Assembly: GCF_001684965.1 (NCBI RefSeq)
Contig: NZ_MAYG01000032.1
Location: forward strand, 93,019-157,018
DNA: 64,000 bases
Origin: Chryseobacterium arthrosphaerae
GTDB lineage: Bacteria > Bacteroidota > Bacteroidia > Flavobacteriales > Weeksellaceae
Reading direction: 5' to 3'
Of the stretch, positions 16,466-24,748 are shown one piece after another. The position numbers and the translations under genes were made by a program. Numbering within the stretch: the stretch's first letter is position 1; each line of letters begins with the position of its first letter. The notes below the pieces were generated by a model. That model made no database searches. It had not been told where the DNA came from and saw nothing but the letters and a program-made list of their open reading frames with translations.

Positions 16466-18841
16466 TTACAGCCTTTCTTGCTCAGAAGTCTTCCTGATTG
16501 TTTTAACATTTTTCACAGACTGGTTTCCGAAATTGAATTTCAATGAAAACGTAACGCCCTGTGCATCTGTATAATCCAGGAAGTAATTGTCCTGATTGGC
16601 ATACTTTGTACTGACCTTCTGGCCTGTTGTCCTGAAAATATCACTGAATATCAGAGATGCTTCAAGCTTTTTATTAAAGAATTTCCTGTTCATCACAAAA
16701 TATGCGGACCAGTTACTTGAAATTCTGAAAGGTCCCTGGATTCCCGGAGAATAATAACGGTGACCCATTTCCATTTTCCAGTCGCTTGCCTTATCCAAAG
16801 TAAAACTTGTAGAAATATTGGAACTCAGGTTCCATACTTTATTCCGGTGCAGGATTCCGTCAACTCCATTAAAATAGTTTTCATTATGCTCAAGGTTTTC
16901 AGACACAATAATATTCCACCAGGGCTTTATCTCGAAATTTTTATATAAGCTTAAGCCAAATGCCTGTCCTTTTTCAATATTGGTGAAATGATACACTACA
17001 TTATTGGTCTCAGGCACCTGATAAGAAATTTCCATAGACGGAAACAGTTCTTTACGGTAGTACAGATCCACATTCCAGTTCTTCCAGGAATAGGTAAGAT
17101 TGAGATTGTGCGTAATCGTTGCCTTTAGCCGTGGATCTCCCTGAAAGTATGAAAACAAATTATAGTAAGATTTCGCCGGATTCAGCCATGAATAGGAAGG
17201 CCTGCTGATTCTTTTACCATACGAAAATCCGAATTCCTGTTTATTTTCTGTGGTATATTGTGCATAAAAGGTTGGAAAAAACTTCCAGTAATCGCTTTTA
17301 TTAAGTTCGTAAGGCTCAGAGACGACCCCTTCAAGACTGGTCATTTCAGCACGAAGTCCACCTTTGAAATTCCACTTTCCGATGTTGTAGGAAAGTGAAG
17401 AATACAGGGCAAAATTATGTTCCTTATAATCAAAAATACTGCTCTTTTCAGGTCTGTATTCCAATGATCCGTTTTCATTGTCTGAAAAATCCAGTATACT
17501 GCCGGTTTTTACAAAACTGTATTTTGTACCGGACTCCAGTTCCCACTGCTCATTTTTCCACTGATAATCGAGCTGAGTAGAATACAGCTGCACATCTGCT
17601 TTATTCTGGGTCATGAAATTATCTTCTCTCGGCGGCTGACCAGCAAAATTCAGGTGGGTTGCCACATTCTGATATTTTCTGGCATTATTTCCTGTAAAGT
17701 AACTGATCCAGGACAAACTGCTTTTCTTATTCAGTTTCCGGTCTATCTGAAAGCTCAAAGAATTATTGATTGCCCGGGAGTGATGATCGTTAATCGTAGC
17801 ATAGTCAGACTCTGCTATGTCCTGTGCATTGTAGATATAGGTGGGAACGTTGTAAGTTCCAAAAGATTTCGGAGAAAAATACCCTGAATAGTTGAGGCTT
17901 AAGTTGGTCAGACTGTCCAACTCATACTCCACGTTGAAGTTCAGGGTATTCTGGTTATTGTTTTTATCCTTCCTGTTCATCGTACTGCCCCATCTGGTCT
18001 GGCTCTCAGAGTAGCTGACATAGTCTGTCCCTTCTCTGTAGTACGTTCCTAAGCCCCTGTAATAGCTTGCCATAACGGAAAGCTTATCTTTTTTATAATA
18101 TTGGGAAAGGCCAAAAACTCCTTTCGCATATTGAGTCTGTATATACCTGGACGAAAGAATTCCCCGGTAGCCTTCAATCTTATTCTTTTTCATCACAATA
18201 TTCAGCACGGCACTTCCCGAAGCTTCATATTTTGCAGGCGGGTTTGTGATCACTTCTACAGATCTGATCTCATCTCCCTGTGTATTTTCCAGAAGGTTTT
18301 TGAGTTCGTCTCCCGTCAACATTACTTTTTTATCATTGATTGTCACAAGGATTCCCGTGCTTCCTTTCACTGTAAGTACGTTATTGCTGACACTCACATT
18401 GGGAGTATTCTTTAAAATTTCCCAGGCATTCAGTGAAGAAATATTGCTGTTTTCCACATTGAATTCCAGGCGGTCCACTTTTCTTTTCACCAGTGGTTTT
18501 CTTTTCGTCATGACAACCCCTTCTATTTCCCGGGTTTCCCTTTTAAGGATAATCCGCAGGTCTTCAGGGTTTTCCAGGTTCAGCAGTTCTTCATATAAAG
18601 AATATCCTTTCACCGTAGCCACCAGTTTTATATTCTGTTCTGCAATCCCTTCTAAAATAAAGTTCCCTTTGCTGTCTGTTTTCAATTCTTTGATCAGTTC
18701 ATTCTTAGAATTAAAAAGCTCAATTTTTACCGCCTGGAGTTTTTCATTTTCCGGGTTTTCAACTGTTCCGCCAATCTTTTGCTTCTGGGCAAAAACCAAC
18801 ACGGGAAAACACAGAAAAAGAATAATTTTGTTCATAATCAT
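16466..18841 (-). CDS. Outer-membrane beta-barrel protein, TonB-dependent-receptor type (OMP_b-brl_3)
   Basis: 791 residues (a second in-frame ATG at 18835 would give 789). Signal peptide ending VLVFAQ, a carboxypeptidase-regulatory-like Ig domain (about 22-105), a plug domain (about 125-215, with the VEVITNPPAKYEASGSA segment typical of the OMP_b-brl_3 group) and a large barrel full of aromatic strands. It likely takes up or exports a ligand across the outer membrane. The gene is divergent from a kinase/regulator pair, and three phased GTTAAT repeats lie just upstream of it, so that system probably controls it. Ligand unknown. Confidence 0.9.
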   Translation of the reverse strand: MIMNKIILFLCFPVLVFAQKQKIGGTVENPENEKLQAVKIELFNSKNELIKELKTDSKGNFILEGIAEQNIKLVATVKGYSLYEELLNLENPEDLRIILKRETREIEGVVMTKRKPLVKRKVDRLEFNVENSNISSLNAWEILKNTPNVSVSNNVLTVKGSTGILVTINDKKVMLTGDELKNLLENTQGDEIRSVEVITNPPAKYEASGSAVLNIVMKKNKIEGYRGILSSRYIQTQYAKGVFGLSQYYKKDKLSVMASYYRGLGTYYREGTDYVSYSESQTRWGSTMNRKDKNNNQNTLNFNVEYELDSLTNLSLNYSGYFSPKSFGTYNVPTYIYNAQDIAESDYATINDHHSRAINNSLSFQIDRKLNKKSSLSWISYFTGNNARKYQNVATHLNFAGQPPREDNFMTQNKADVQLYSTQLDYQWKNEQWELESGTKYSFVKTGSILDFSDNENGSLEYRPEKSSIFDYKEHNFALYSSLSYNIGKWNFKGGLRAEMTSLEGVVSEPYELNKSDYWKFFPTFYAQYTTENKQEFGFSYGKRISRPSYSWLNPAKSYYNLFSYFQGDPRLKATITHNLNLTYSWKNWNVDLYYRKELFPSMEISYQVPETNNVVYHFTNIEKGQAFGLSLYKNFEIKPWWNIIVSENLEHNENYFNGVDGILHRNKVWNLSSNISTSFTLDKASDWKMEMGHRYYSPGIQGPFRISSNWSAYFVMNRKFFNKKLEASLIFSDIFRTTGQKVSTKYANQDNYFLDYTDAQGVTFSLKFNFGNQSVKNVKTIRKTSEQERL

Positions 18842-18884
18842 TGTTTTTTATGGATGCAAACAATATTGCGGTTGTTTTACGGGG

Positions 18885-18942
18885 CAAAATTCTACATTGG
18901 CGGGGAGAATTTCAGTTAATGGAAGGTTAATAATGGGTTAAT
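18885..18942 (-). promoter_or_regulatory. Triple 11-bp-phased response-regulator site upstream of the receptor gene
   Basis: GTTAAT (plus strand; ATTAAC on the transcribed strand) occurs at 18915-18920, 18926-18931 and 18937-18942, spaced exactly 11 bp, the pattern bound by OmpR/PhoB-type dimers. Downstream on the minus strand a -7-like GAATTTTG (18885-18892, one mismatch to TAnnTTTG) lies 22 bp from the nearest repeat, which thus occupies the -33 position. The same 22-bp geometry occurs before the DUF1573 gene. Confidence 0.7.
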
Positions 18943-19020
18943 GCCATTTTGCCTGAAAATTTCCCGGCAAACCACCTTATTCTCTTACGGACTTACTTTT
19001 ACAGTTCACCTCTATCATAT

Positions 19021-19081
19021 GGTTAATGAAAGGTTAATCCCTCAATATTATTTCAGGAAAATGGCTAAAGCTTTATCTTTG
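19021..19081 (+). promoter_or_regulatory. Phased GTTAAT pair and promoter of the first kinase gene
   Basis: GGTTAAT-GAAA-GGTTAAT (19021-19038) has an 11-bp period. TATCTTTG (19074-19081) matches TAnnTTTG exactly. The box ends 5 bp before the ATG at 19087, so the transcript should begin at or next to the start codon (leaderless). The repeats centre roughly 57 bp upstream of that point, a normal activator position, suggesting autoregulation. Confidence 0.65.
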
Positions 19082-19086
19082 TTTAG

Positions 19087-20406
19087 ATGATATCCAAGAG
19101 CAAAAATCTGATCTTCCTCTTTGCCACCTTATTCCTTCTTCTGCTGGGAATACAGGTTTACTTTATGTACAAAACCTACCAGGTCAAGGAAAGAGATATT
19201 TACAGATCCGTAAGTGACGGTCTTAGCAGCTATGCGGACAAGCTTGAAAACATTCACGATGCTGAGGAAATGAAAAGTGATACCCTTCAGAGGAACATCA
19301 GCAAATACTATAATAAGGAAATCAGCCAGAAGGAATTTATCCGTCATTTTATAGAAGACAGAAAAGCTTCAAAAGAAAGACTGAATAATTATATCGAGGA
19401 CCGCCTGAAAAAAGACGGTTATCAAATATCTGCCAGAATTCAGTACACTTCTATCATTCATCTTCCGGACAGCATTAAACTGATCAGTCAGCCCATCATT
19501 ATTTTCGAAACAAAAGTTAAAGTAAAAAAGCCTAAAATTACTACTACAGGAACCTGGAGAACTTCTTCTACCAAGGAAAATATAGGGAAAGAAATTAACC
19601 GGGAGAGAGAAACATTTTTTGTCAGCAGCCAGACCGATTTTGAAATTCAGAATATAAAATTTCTTGTTTTCAAAGAACTTACCCTGTTGATTTTATGCTG
19701 CATTATCCTGCTTGCCAGTGTATTGCTTCTCTATATTTTTACGATCAGGAACCTGATCAGACAGCAAAAGCAGGTAGAAGTTCTCCATACCGTTGTGGAT
19801 AATATTTCCCATGAGTTTAAAACCCCTATAGCCACTTTAAAGATAGCTTCCAAAACTTTAAAAAAAGGCTGGAACCCTGATACCCTTCCCCTTATTGACC
19901 GGCAGATTTCCAGACTTGAAAGTTTGATGTACCAGCTCCACAAGGATGAGATACCTGAAGAAATCACAGCTGTACAACCTGAAGACTGGGATTTTTTCAT
20001 TCAGGACCTGGCATTCACCTATCCCCAGACAGAATTTACATTCGAAAATAAGGTCACAGGAAAGCTTCCTTTTGATAAAAACCTTATGGAAACCGTCATT
20101 AAAAATCTTTGTGAAAACAGTATCAAATACGGCGCTTCCCTTGTCAGGGTAAAAACCGGTTGCGCCGCTCAAAACCTGGAAATTGAAATTTCAGACAATG
20201 GCCAGGGCATGGAAAACAAGGAACTTGCCAACATTTTTGAAAAGTTCTACAGAATACAGTCCAATAATGTGCACAACAGTAAAGGACTTGGGCTCGGGCT
20301 TTATTTTGTCAAAAAAATAATCACTTCTTATCACGGTAAAATAGATGTTTCCAGCCAGCCTGGTATGGGAAGTACTTTTAAAATATCAATTCCTTATGAA
20401 AACTAA
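19087..20406 (+). CDS. Sensor histidine kinase (HisKA) facing the receptor gene
   Basis: 439 residues. Membrane helices at about 7-27 and 198-220 flank a periplasmic sensor domain of about 170 residues with no recognised fold. HisKA follows with VVDNISHEFKTP (His242), then HATPase_c with N-box (NLCENSIKYG), DNGQGM, FEKFYRI and GLGLGLYFVK. The phosphorylation partner is the OmpR-type regulator overlapping its 3' end. It is divergent from the outer-membrane receptor gene, a sensor-target arrangement common in Bacteroidota. Similar overall to the second kinase at 29450-30700. Confidence 0.93.
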   Translation: MISKSKNLIFLFATLFLLLLGIQVYFMYKTYQVKERDIYRSVSDGLSSYADKLENIHDAEEMKSDTLQRNISKYYNKEISQKEFIRHFIEDRKASKERLNNYIEDRLKKDGYQISARIQYTSIIHLPDSIKLISQPIIIFETKVKVKKPKITTTGTWRTSSTKENIGKEINRERETFFVSSQTDFEIQNIKFLVFKELTLLILCCIILLASVLLLYIFTIRNLIRQQKQVEVLHTVVDNISHEFKTPIATLKIASKTLKKGWNPDTLPLIDRQISRLESLMYQLHKDEIPEEITAVQPEDWDFFIQDLAFTYPQTEFTFENKVTGKLPFDKNLMETVIKNLCENSIKYGASLVRVKTGCAAQNLEIEISDNGQGMENKELANIFEKFYRIQSNNVHNSKGLGLGLYFVKKIITSYHGKIDVSSQPGMGSTFKISIPYEN

Positions 20407-21082
20407 AATCCTTCTGGCAGAAGACGATCCGGATTTCGGAATGATCCTGAAACAATATCTGGAACTGGAAGATTTTGAAGTCACCTGGTTTCAGAATCCT
20501 GAAGATATTGTTCCTCTTGTAACTTCAGGTTTCCCTTTCCATATTGGTATTTTAGATGTGATGATGCCCCATATGGACGGTTTTTCTCTGGCTAAAATCA
20601 TTGTAAAGGAAAGAAGTAATTTTCCGCTTCTGTTCCTTACTGCAAAAAATCAGAAAATAGACCGGCTGACCGGGCTGAAAATAGGGGCTGATGACTATAT
20701 TCCCAAACCGTGTGACCCGGAAGAACTGGTTTTAAGAATTAAAAATATCCTGAAGAGAACCTTACCGGCTGTTACAGAAACTCACATCAGAATCGGGCAA
20801 TATCAATTGGATACCCAGAAACTTCAGCTTTCGCATCCTGAAGGGAATGTGCGGCTGACAGTTCGTGAACAGGAACTGCTTCTCTATCTTCTGAAGCATA
20901 ATCATTCTATGATCACAAGAGATAATATCCTGGATAACCTCTGGGAAACCAACGATTACTTCACGGGAAGAAGCCTGGATGTATTTATCAGCAGAATCCG
21001 GAAATATTTCAGCCATGATCCTGAAGTAAAAATCCAATCCCTGAGAGGAATTGGATTTGAGGTTGATTTTCCAGCCGGATGA
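20396..21082 (+). CDS. Response regulator, OmpR/PhoB type
   Basis: 228 residues from the ATG at 20396, which overlaps the kinase stop by 11 bp; longer in-frame starts would run deep into the kinase gene. Receiver domain with acidic pair, phosphoacceptor Asp54 (GILDVMMP), Thr and Lys (DDYIPKP), then a winged-helix DNA-binding domain (about 130-228) with TVREQELLLYLLKH and GRSLDVFISRIRKYF. Likely binds the 11-bp-phased GTTAAT repeats between its operon and the receptor gene. The DNA-binding half resembles the regulator at 30713-31393. Confidence 0.94.
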   Translation: MKTKILLAEDDPDFGMILKQYLELEDFEVTWFQNPEDIVPLVTSGFPFHIGILDVMMPHMDGFSLAKIIVKERSNFPLLFLTAKNQKIDRLTGLKIGADDYIPKPCDPEELVLRIKNILKRTLPAVTETHIRIGQYQLDTQKLQLSHPEGNVRLTVREQELLLYLLKHNHSMITRDNILDNLWETNDYFTGRSLDVFISRIRKYFSHDPEVKIQSLRGIGFEVDFPAG

Positions 21083-21084
21083 TT

Positions 21085-21912
21085 TTATAGGGAAAGATTC
21101 ACAATAACCGGGAAATGGTCTGACGGATAAAGAAGGTTTTCTCTTCTGTCATTGATATGCCTGTGAGATCTTATGGTAAATCCTTTTGTGAAAATATAAT
21201 CGATTCTGTCTTTTGGAATTTCATTCACATTGAAAGCCGTAAAGGTTCCTACCGGACCGTAATGTTTGGTTTCTGAGTGATAGAAAGTATCTTTCATATT
21301 TTTGGAAAGTATTTTAATCGGTTCGGAATCATCGGTCAGGTTAAAGTCACCGCTCAACGTTACCGGAAGATTTTTTGGATTAAGCTCTTTGATCTTTTTA
21401 AGGATCAGTTCTGAAGATTTTACCCTTGCCACATTTCCCACATGATCGAAATGAAGATTCATGGCCAGGAATTCTTTTTTTGATTTTTTATCTTTAAAAA
21501 CCGCATAGGTACAGATTCTGTTCAGTGCTGCATCCCATCCTTTTGAAGGTTTCTCCGGAGTTTCGGACAGCCAGAATGTTCCTGATTTTACCACATCAAG
21601 CCTGCCGGTATCATAAAAAATAGCAGAAAATTCCCCCTGTTCTTTCCCGTCATCTCTTCCTACGCCAATATAGTTATAATTTTTCAGCCCGGTTTTGAGG
21701 TCTTTCATCTGCTCCGGCAATGCTTCCTGCACGCCGAAATAATCAGGATGATAATAGGTCAGCAGGTCAGCAACGTCCTGCTTTCTTTGCGGCCAGGCAT
21801 TTTCTTTATCCGATTCAACATTCAGCCTGATGTTGAAGCTCATTACGGTGAGGTCCTGCGAAAATCCCAATACTGAAAGCATCAGGAGCATCATTGAAAA
21901 TCTGAAATTCAT
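21085..21912 (-). CDS. Secreted endonuclease/exonuclease/phosphatase (EEP) family protein
   Basis: 275 residues. Signal peptide (FRFSMMLLMLSVLGFSQ), then the EEP fold: TVMSFNIRLN with the metal-binding Asn, FGVQEAL with the metal-binding Glu, NLHFDHVGN, LSGDFNLT and the C-terminal YPSDHFPV with catalytic Asp-His. Exported members usually hydrolyse phosphodiesters or sugar- and lipid-linked phosphates rather than DNA. The gene ends 3 bp from the convergent regulator gene, and no terminator hairpin fits between them. A -7 box lies at 21936-21943. Substrate unknown. Confidence 0.88.
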   Translation of the reverse strand: MNFRFSMMLLMLSVLGFSQDLTVMSFNIRLNVESDKENAWPQRKQDVADLLTYYHPDYFGVQEALPEQMKDLKTGLKNYNYIGVGRDDGKEQGEFSAIFYDTGRLDVVKSGTFWLSETPEKPSKGWDAALNRICTYAVFKDKKSKKEFLAMNLHFDHVGNVARVKSSELILKKIKELNPKNLPVTLSGDFNLTDDSEPIKILSKNMKDTFYHSETKHYGPVGTFTAFNVNEIPKDRIDYIFTKGFTIRSHRHINDRRENLLYPSDHFPVIVNLSL

Positions 21913-21935
21913 ACGCTTATTTTATCAATAAGAGA

Positions 21936-21943
21936 CAAAAATA
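21936..21943 (-). promoter_or_regulatory. Candidate -7 box of the EEP gene
   Basis: TATTTTTG on the minus strand, an exact TAnnTTTG match, 23 bp upstream of the ATG at 21912. No TTG was seen at the usual distance upstream. Confidence 0.5.
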
Positions 21944-21979
21944 AAACTTATCTGTGACAGGGAAGCCTTACTGATATGA

Positions 21980-22189
21980 TTATATTGTTAAATTATTCTG
22001 ATCTTCTTCTACCGATAGGAAGTAATCCTGAAATCCGTCAGCTGAAATTGGCTGTTCACACTCCAGTTTCATAACTCCGATGGCTGTATAATGAGCAGCA
22101 AGTCTGATATGTCTGCTTTTGAGAAGGATTTTCAGTTTTTCCAGATTGATCTCTTTTTTTAAAACTGCCAGATAAGTGATCATATTCAT
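21980..22189 (-). CDS. Small protein resembling a free-standing subtilisin propeptide (I9-like inhibitor)
   Basis: 69 residues. The start ATG overlaps the subtilase stop (ATGA, 22186-22189), so translation is coupled; a second ATG two codons on is possible. The predicted order is strand (TYLAVLKK), helix (NLEKLKILLKSR), strand, strand (TAIGVMKLEC), helix, strand (YFLSVEED), the ferredoxin-like order of I9 propeptides, which often end in a V-x-x-VEED-like strand. The N-terminal 90 residues of the adjacent protease have the same order. It probably inhibits or chaperones that protease. It has no signal peptide. The homology is inferred from pattern alone. Confidence 0.65.
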   Translation of the reverse strand: MNMITYLAVLKKEINLEKLKILLKSRHIRLAAHYTAIGVMKLECEQPISADGFQDYFLSVEEDQNNLTI

Positions 22190-23442
22190 ATTTGTATTAG
22201 TCCGTTTCCTATGTCTCTATATTTAATTCCCTCAATGGGTCTGGCTTTATTTTCAATAAGTGCCCAGATCTCTTTTGCTGATGAACCGGAAAACTGTTCC
22301 ATATATAAAGCAGCAAGTCCTGAAACATGCGGTGCAGCCATACTGGTACCGCTCATAGCGTAGTAAAAATAATTTTTATTCTTTGCATTTTTGGGATAAG
22401 CACTCACAATGTCTACGCCGGGTGCACATACATTGATATTTCCTCCTGTGGAAGGATTAAGCCCTGCATTTGAAAATTTAGCAACCTTCATCTGCATATC
22501 AATCGCTGCCACTGCCATAATCGATTTTGAATTTGCCGGCATTGAAACCGGTTGCGGAACCTGCGGTCTGCTGCTGTCATTACCTGCCGCCGCTATAATA
22601 AGGCAGTTATTTTCCAAAGCTCTTTCCCCTATGGTTTCAAAAAGGATGGAAGGCTGATCATTGAGTCTCACCGGGGATGCGAGTGAAAGGGATAATATCC
22701 TGAACTTTTTTGTAATAGCCCAGTCTATAGCATCAATCACGCTACTGGTAGTACCTCTTCCGCTATCGGAGAGTACTTTGGCGATCTTCAGATTACAGCC
22801 GCCTGCAATTCCGTATCGTATATTCTTATCATTTCTGGTATTTCCTGTTGCAATGCCTGCGCAGTGTGTTCCGTGGCCATTGGGATCTCTGTTCCAGTCT
22901 TCTCCATCTATGAAAGATTTACCTTCAATTTCCCTGGATGAAAAATCCGGGTGGGAAACTTCAAGCCCTGTATCCAGAATACAAACATCGACTCCTTTTC
23001 CTGTATACAAAGCATTTTCAAGACCAATTGCTTTTAATCCCCATTCCATTTCAACCGGTGTTTTCTGAGGCAGAGGTTTGCCGGCCATGTATTTTTCAAG
23101 CTCTGAAATTTTTTCTGTAAGCCCTGCTGACTGTTTTTTAAGTTCACTGATGAGCTGCCATTCATCTGCAGGGAAAAACTCCCGTTCTTTTTCATAATAA
23201 ATGACAGGATTTGATTCGTTATCCACCGCACTCTTCAATTGCTCTTCATCCCCAGTTTCTACTACCAGAACGCCAAGATTTTTGTACAAAACACCATTAT
23301 CCTTATTAATGATTTCATAAGAACGGTTGTCACTGGAGAGAAATTCAGAGGAAGTAATACTCACCTCCAGCTCTTTCTCAACTTTTTTGATTGCGGTTTT
23401 CTGCTGATCTTCCAGCAGGACAATATATCTTCCGGTTTCCAT
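22186..23442 (-). CDS. S8 subtilisin-like serine protease, no signal peptide
   Basis: 418 residues. Residues 1-90 look like an I9-type prodomain, 95-120 is a short charged helix, and 140-418 is the peptidase domain. The catalytic set is complete: Asp157 (ILDTGLE), His190 (NGHGTHCAG), oxyanion Asn288 (AAAGND) and Ser367 (SGTSMAAPH). There is no signal peptide, lipobox or sorting domain, so unlike most Bacteroidota subtilases it appears to act inside the cell. Fourth gene of a tight operon behind a DUF2589-like protein and two unknown proteins, and overlapping a probable I9-like inhibitor gene. Confidence 0.92.
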   Translation of the reverse strand: METGRYIVLLEDQQKTAIKKVEKELEVSITSSEFLSSDNRSYEIINKDNGVLYKNLGVLVVETGDEEQLKSAVDNESNPVIYYEKEREFFPADEWQLISELKKQSAGLTEKISELEKYMAGKPLPQKTPVEMEWGLKAIGLENALYTGKGVDVCILDTGLEVSHPDFSSREIEGKSFIDGEDWNRDPNGHGTHCAGIATGNTRNDKNIRYGIAGGCNLKIAKVLSDSGRGTTSSVIDAIDWAITKKFRILSLSLASPVRLNDQPSILFETIGERALENNCLIIAAAGNDSSRPQVPQPVSMPANSKSIMAVAAIDMQMKVAKFSNAGLNPSTGGNINVCAPGVDIVSAYPKNAKNKNYFYYAMSGTSMAAPHVSGLAALYMEQFSGSSAKEIWALIENKARPIEGIKYRDIGNGLIQI

Positions 23443-23456
23443 AACGATCGTTTTTT

Positions 23457-24035
23457 TTAAATTAACTTCAGAAATACCTTTTCCAGAATAAGGAAAATAT
23501 CTTCCGGAATCACTGTCAGCCTGAGCTTCTTATTCACTCCCGAGATGGCTGTATTCTGTGCGATCAGAGAAGTCCAGAAACTTTCAATCTTTATAACAGA
23601 ATTCAGCTCCTTCAGTTTTTCATCATCCAAAATACCGTTCTGGTATAAGGAAACAATGATCCCTGAAACAAGCTCTTCAGCATCTTCCAGCTTTTTATTT
23701 TCCTTCGCATATATTTCCATCAGAATATCATAAATGTCTTCTATCCCATTGAATGAAAATCCCCAGAGAAGCTCACGTCTACCGGTGTTTATTTTTTCCA
23801 TTTTTATAGGATTAAAGCCTCTTTTAACCGTCGCAATCCTATTCATGATTTTCAGAACTTCAGATTCGTGGCTGGTGTTCCCTTTTGTTTTGAAATACTC
23901 CAGGGTTTCATTTAAGAAAATATCAAAGCGGGAATCAAAGTCAAAGGATTTTGACAGGTATAAAGCCTGCACTTCATTGAAATCTTCCAGAAGCTCCTTC
24001 AGTTTCTGCACTGTATGATGAATAAGTTCCTGCAT
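23457..24035 (-). CDS. Hypothetical helical protein in the DUF2589/subtilase operon
   Basis: 192 residues, soluble, mostly alpha-helical, no signal peptide. No family was recognised. A central RREL-x-WGFSF segment separates a helical N-terminal half from a helical C-terminal half. The start codon shares one base with the upstream stop (TAATG at 24033-24037), and the subtilase starts 15 bp after its own stop, so it is co-translated with its neighbours. It could be an adaptor or a substrate of the protease; the sequence alone cannot decide. Confidence 0.75.
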   Translation of the reverse strand: MQELIHHTVQKLKELLEDFNEVQALYLSKSFDFDSRFDIFLNETLEYFKTKGNTSHESEVLKIMNRIATVKRGFNPIKMEKINTGRRELLWGFSFNGIEDIYDILMEIYAKENKKLEDAEELVSGIIVSLYQNGILDDEKLKELNSVIKIESFWTSLIAQNTAISGVNKKLRLTVIPEDIFLILEKVFLKLI

Positions 24036-24733
24036 TACTCAAAAGTTATCTGTTCTATTTCCTTACCGTCTTTATCTTTGTATGACACAATCCTTATTCC
24101 TTCTTCCTCCATTTCAACATGAAGGTTGATGAATAATTTATCTCTGTCTTCCGCCGCGCTTGTGTTGGGATCAATGTAAATATTGTTCAGTTTGGCATTG
24201 ACCAGCGTATATCTATTGAGTAAAACTTTTGAAAAAATCTCTTTCAGTTCTTCTATTTCATCTTCACCAGTTCCTTCCTGTGGCCGGAAGATTCCGGAAT
24301 TAAGAATTTTGATTTTATTTCTGAGATCAAGCTTAAGCACTTCATTGGCGGGAACTTTACCAAACTTCTGATCATTTTTTTCCAGTCTGCTAAAGAGTGA
24401 TTTGAATTCTTCAGTCTGGATCTGTCTTTTTGTGATCTCAGGAATATTCAGTTTTTTCTCTTTATTTACGAGACGGATTCTTTCATTCATTTCTGTAACA
24501 AACTGATCCTGATTCAGTTTAAAGTTATACTTGGGTTCCGAATCTATATCTGTAATTTTAATGGGAATATCCATTTTCACACAGGGCAGCGCATACCGTG
24601 GCACTTTAAAATACTTAAGGTATTCGTGACGGGCATATTCTTTGGCAATAAGAACGGCATTTTCGTCAGCCTTTTTACGAGCCTGAATTATCTCATTGTT
24701 GAGATAATCCAGGTAATCTGATAATTTGATCAT
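24035..24733 (-). CDS. Hypothetical protein associated with DUF2589
   Basis: 232 residues, no signal peptide. A helical N-terminal segment (SDYLDYLNNEIIQARKKAD, then YARHEYLKYF) is followed by a beta-rich part beginning VPRYALPCVKMDIPIKI, then a charged helical stretch and a C-terminal beta-rich tail. From memory, proteins with this helix-then-VPRF/Y start accompany DUF2589 genes in other bacteria; that link is recollection, not a search. Starts 15 bp after the DUF2589-like gene and shares one base with the next gene. Confidence 0.72.
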   Translation of the reverse strand: MIKLSDYLDYLNNEIIQARKKADENAVLIAKEYARHEYLKYFKVPRYALPCVKMDIPIKITDIDSEPKYNFKLNQDQFVTEMNERIRLVNKEKKLNIPEITKRQIQTEEFKSLFSRLEKNDQKFGKVPANEVLKLDLRNKIKILNSGIFRPQEGTGEDEIEELKEIFSKVLLNRYTLVNAKLNNIYIDPNTSAAEDRDKLFINLHVEMEEEGIRIVSYKDKDGKEIEQITFE

Positions 24734-24748
24734 TCTTCGTAAATTTTA

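Noticed and set aside
18246..18941. 231-residue open frame antisense to the outer-membrane receptor gene
   Set aside because: Ser/Phe-rich shadow of the receptor's coding strand; it would also run through the GTTAAT regulatory region.
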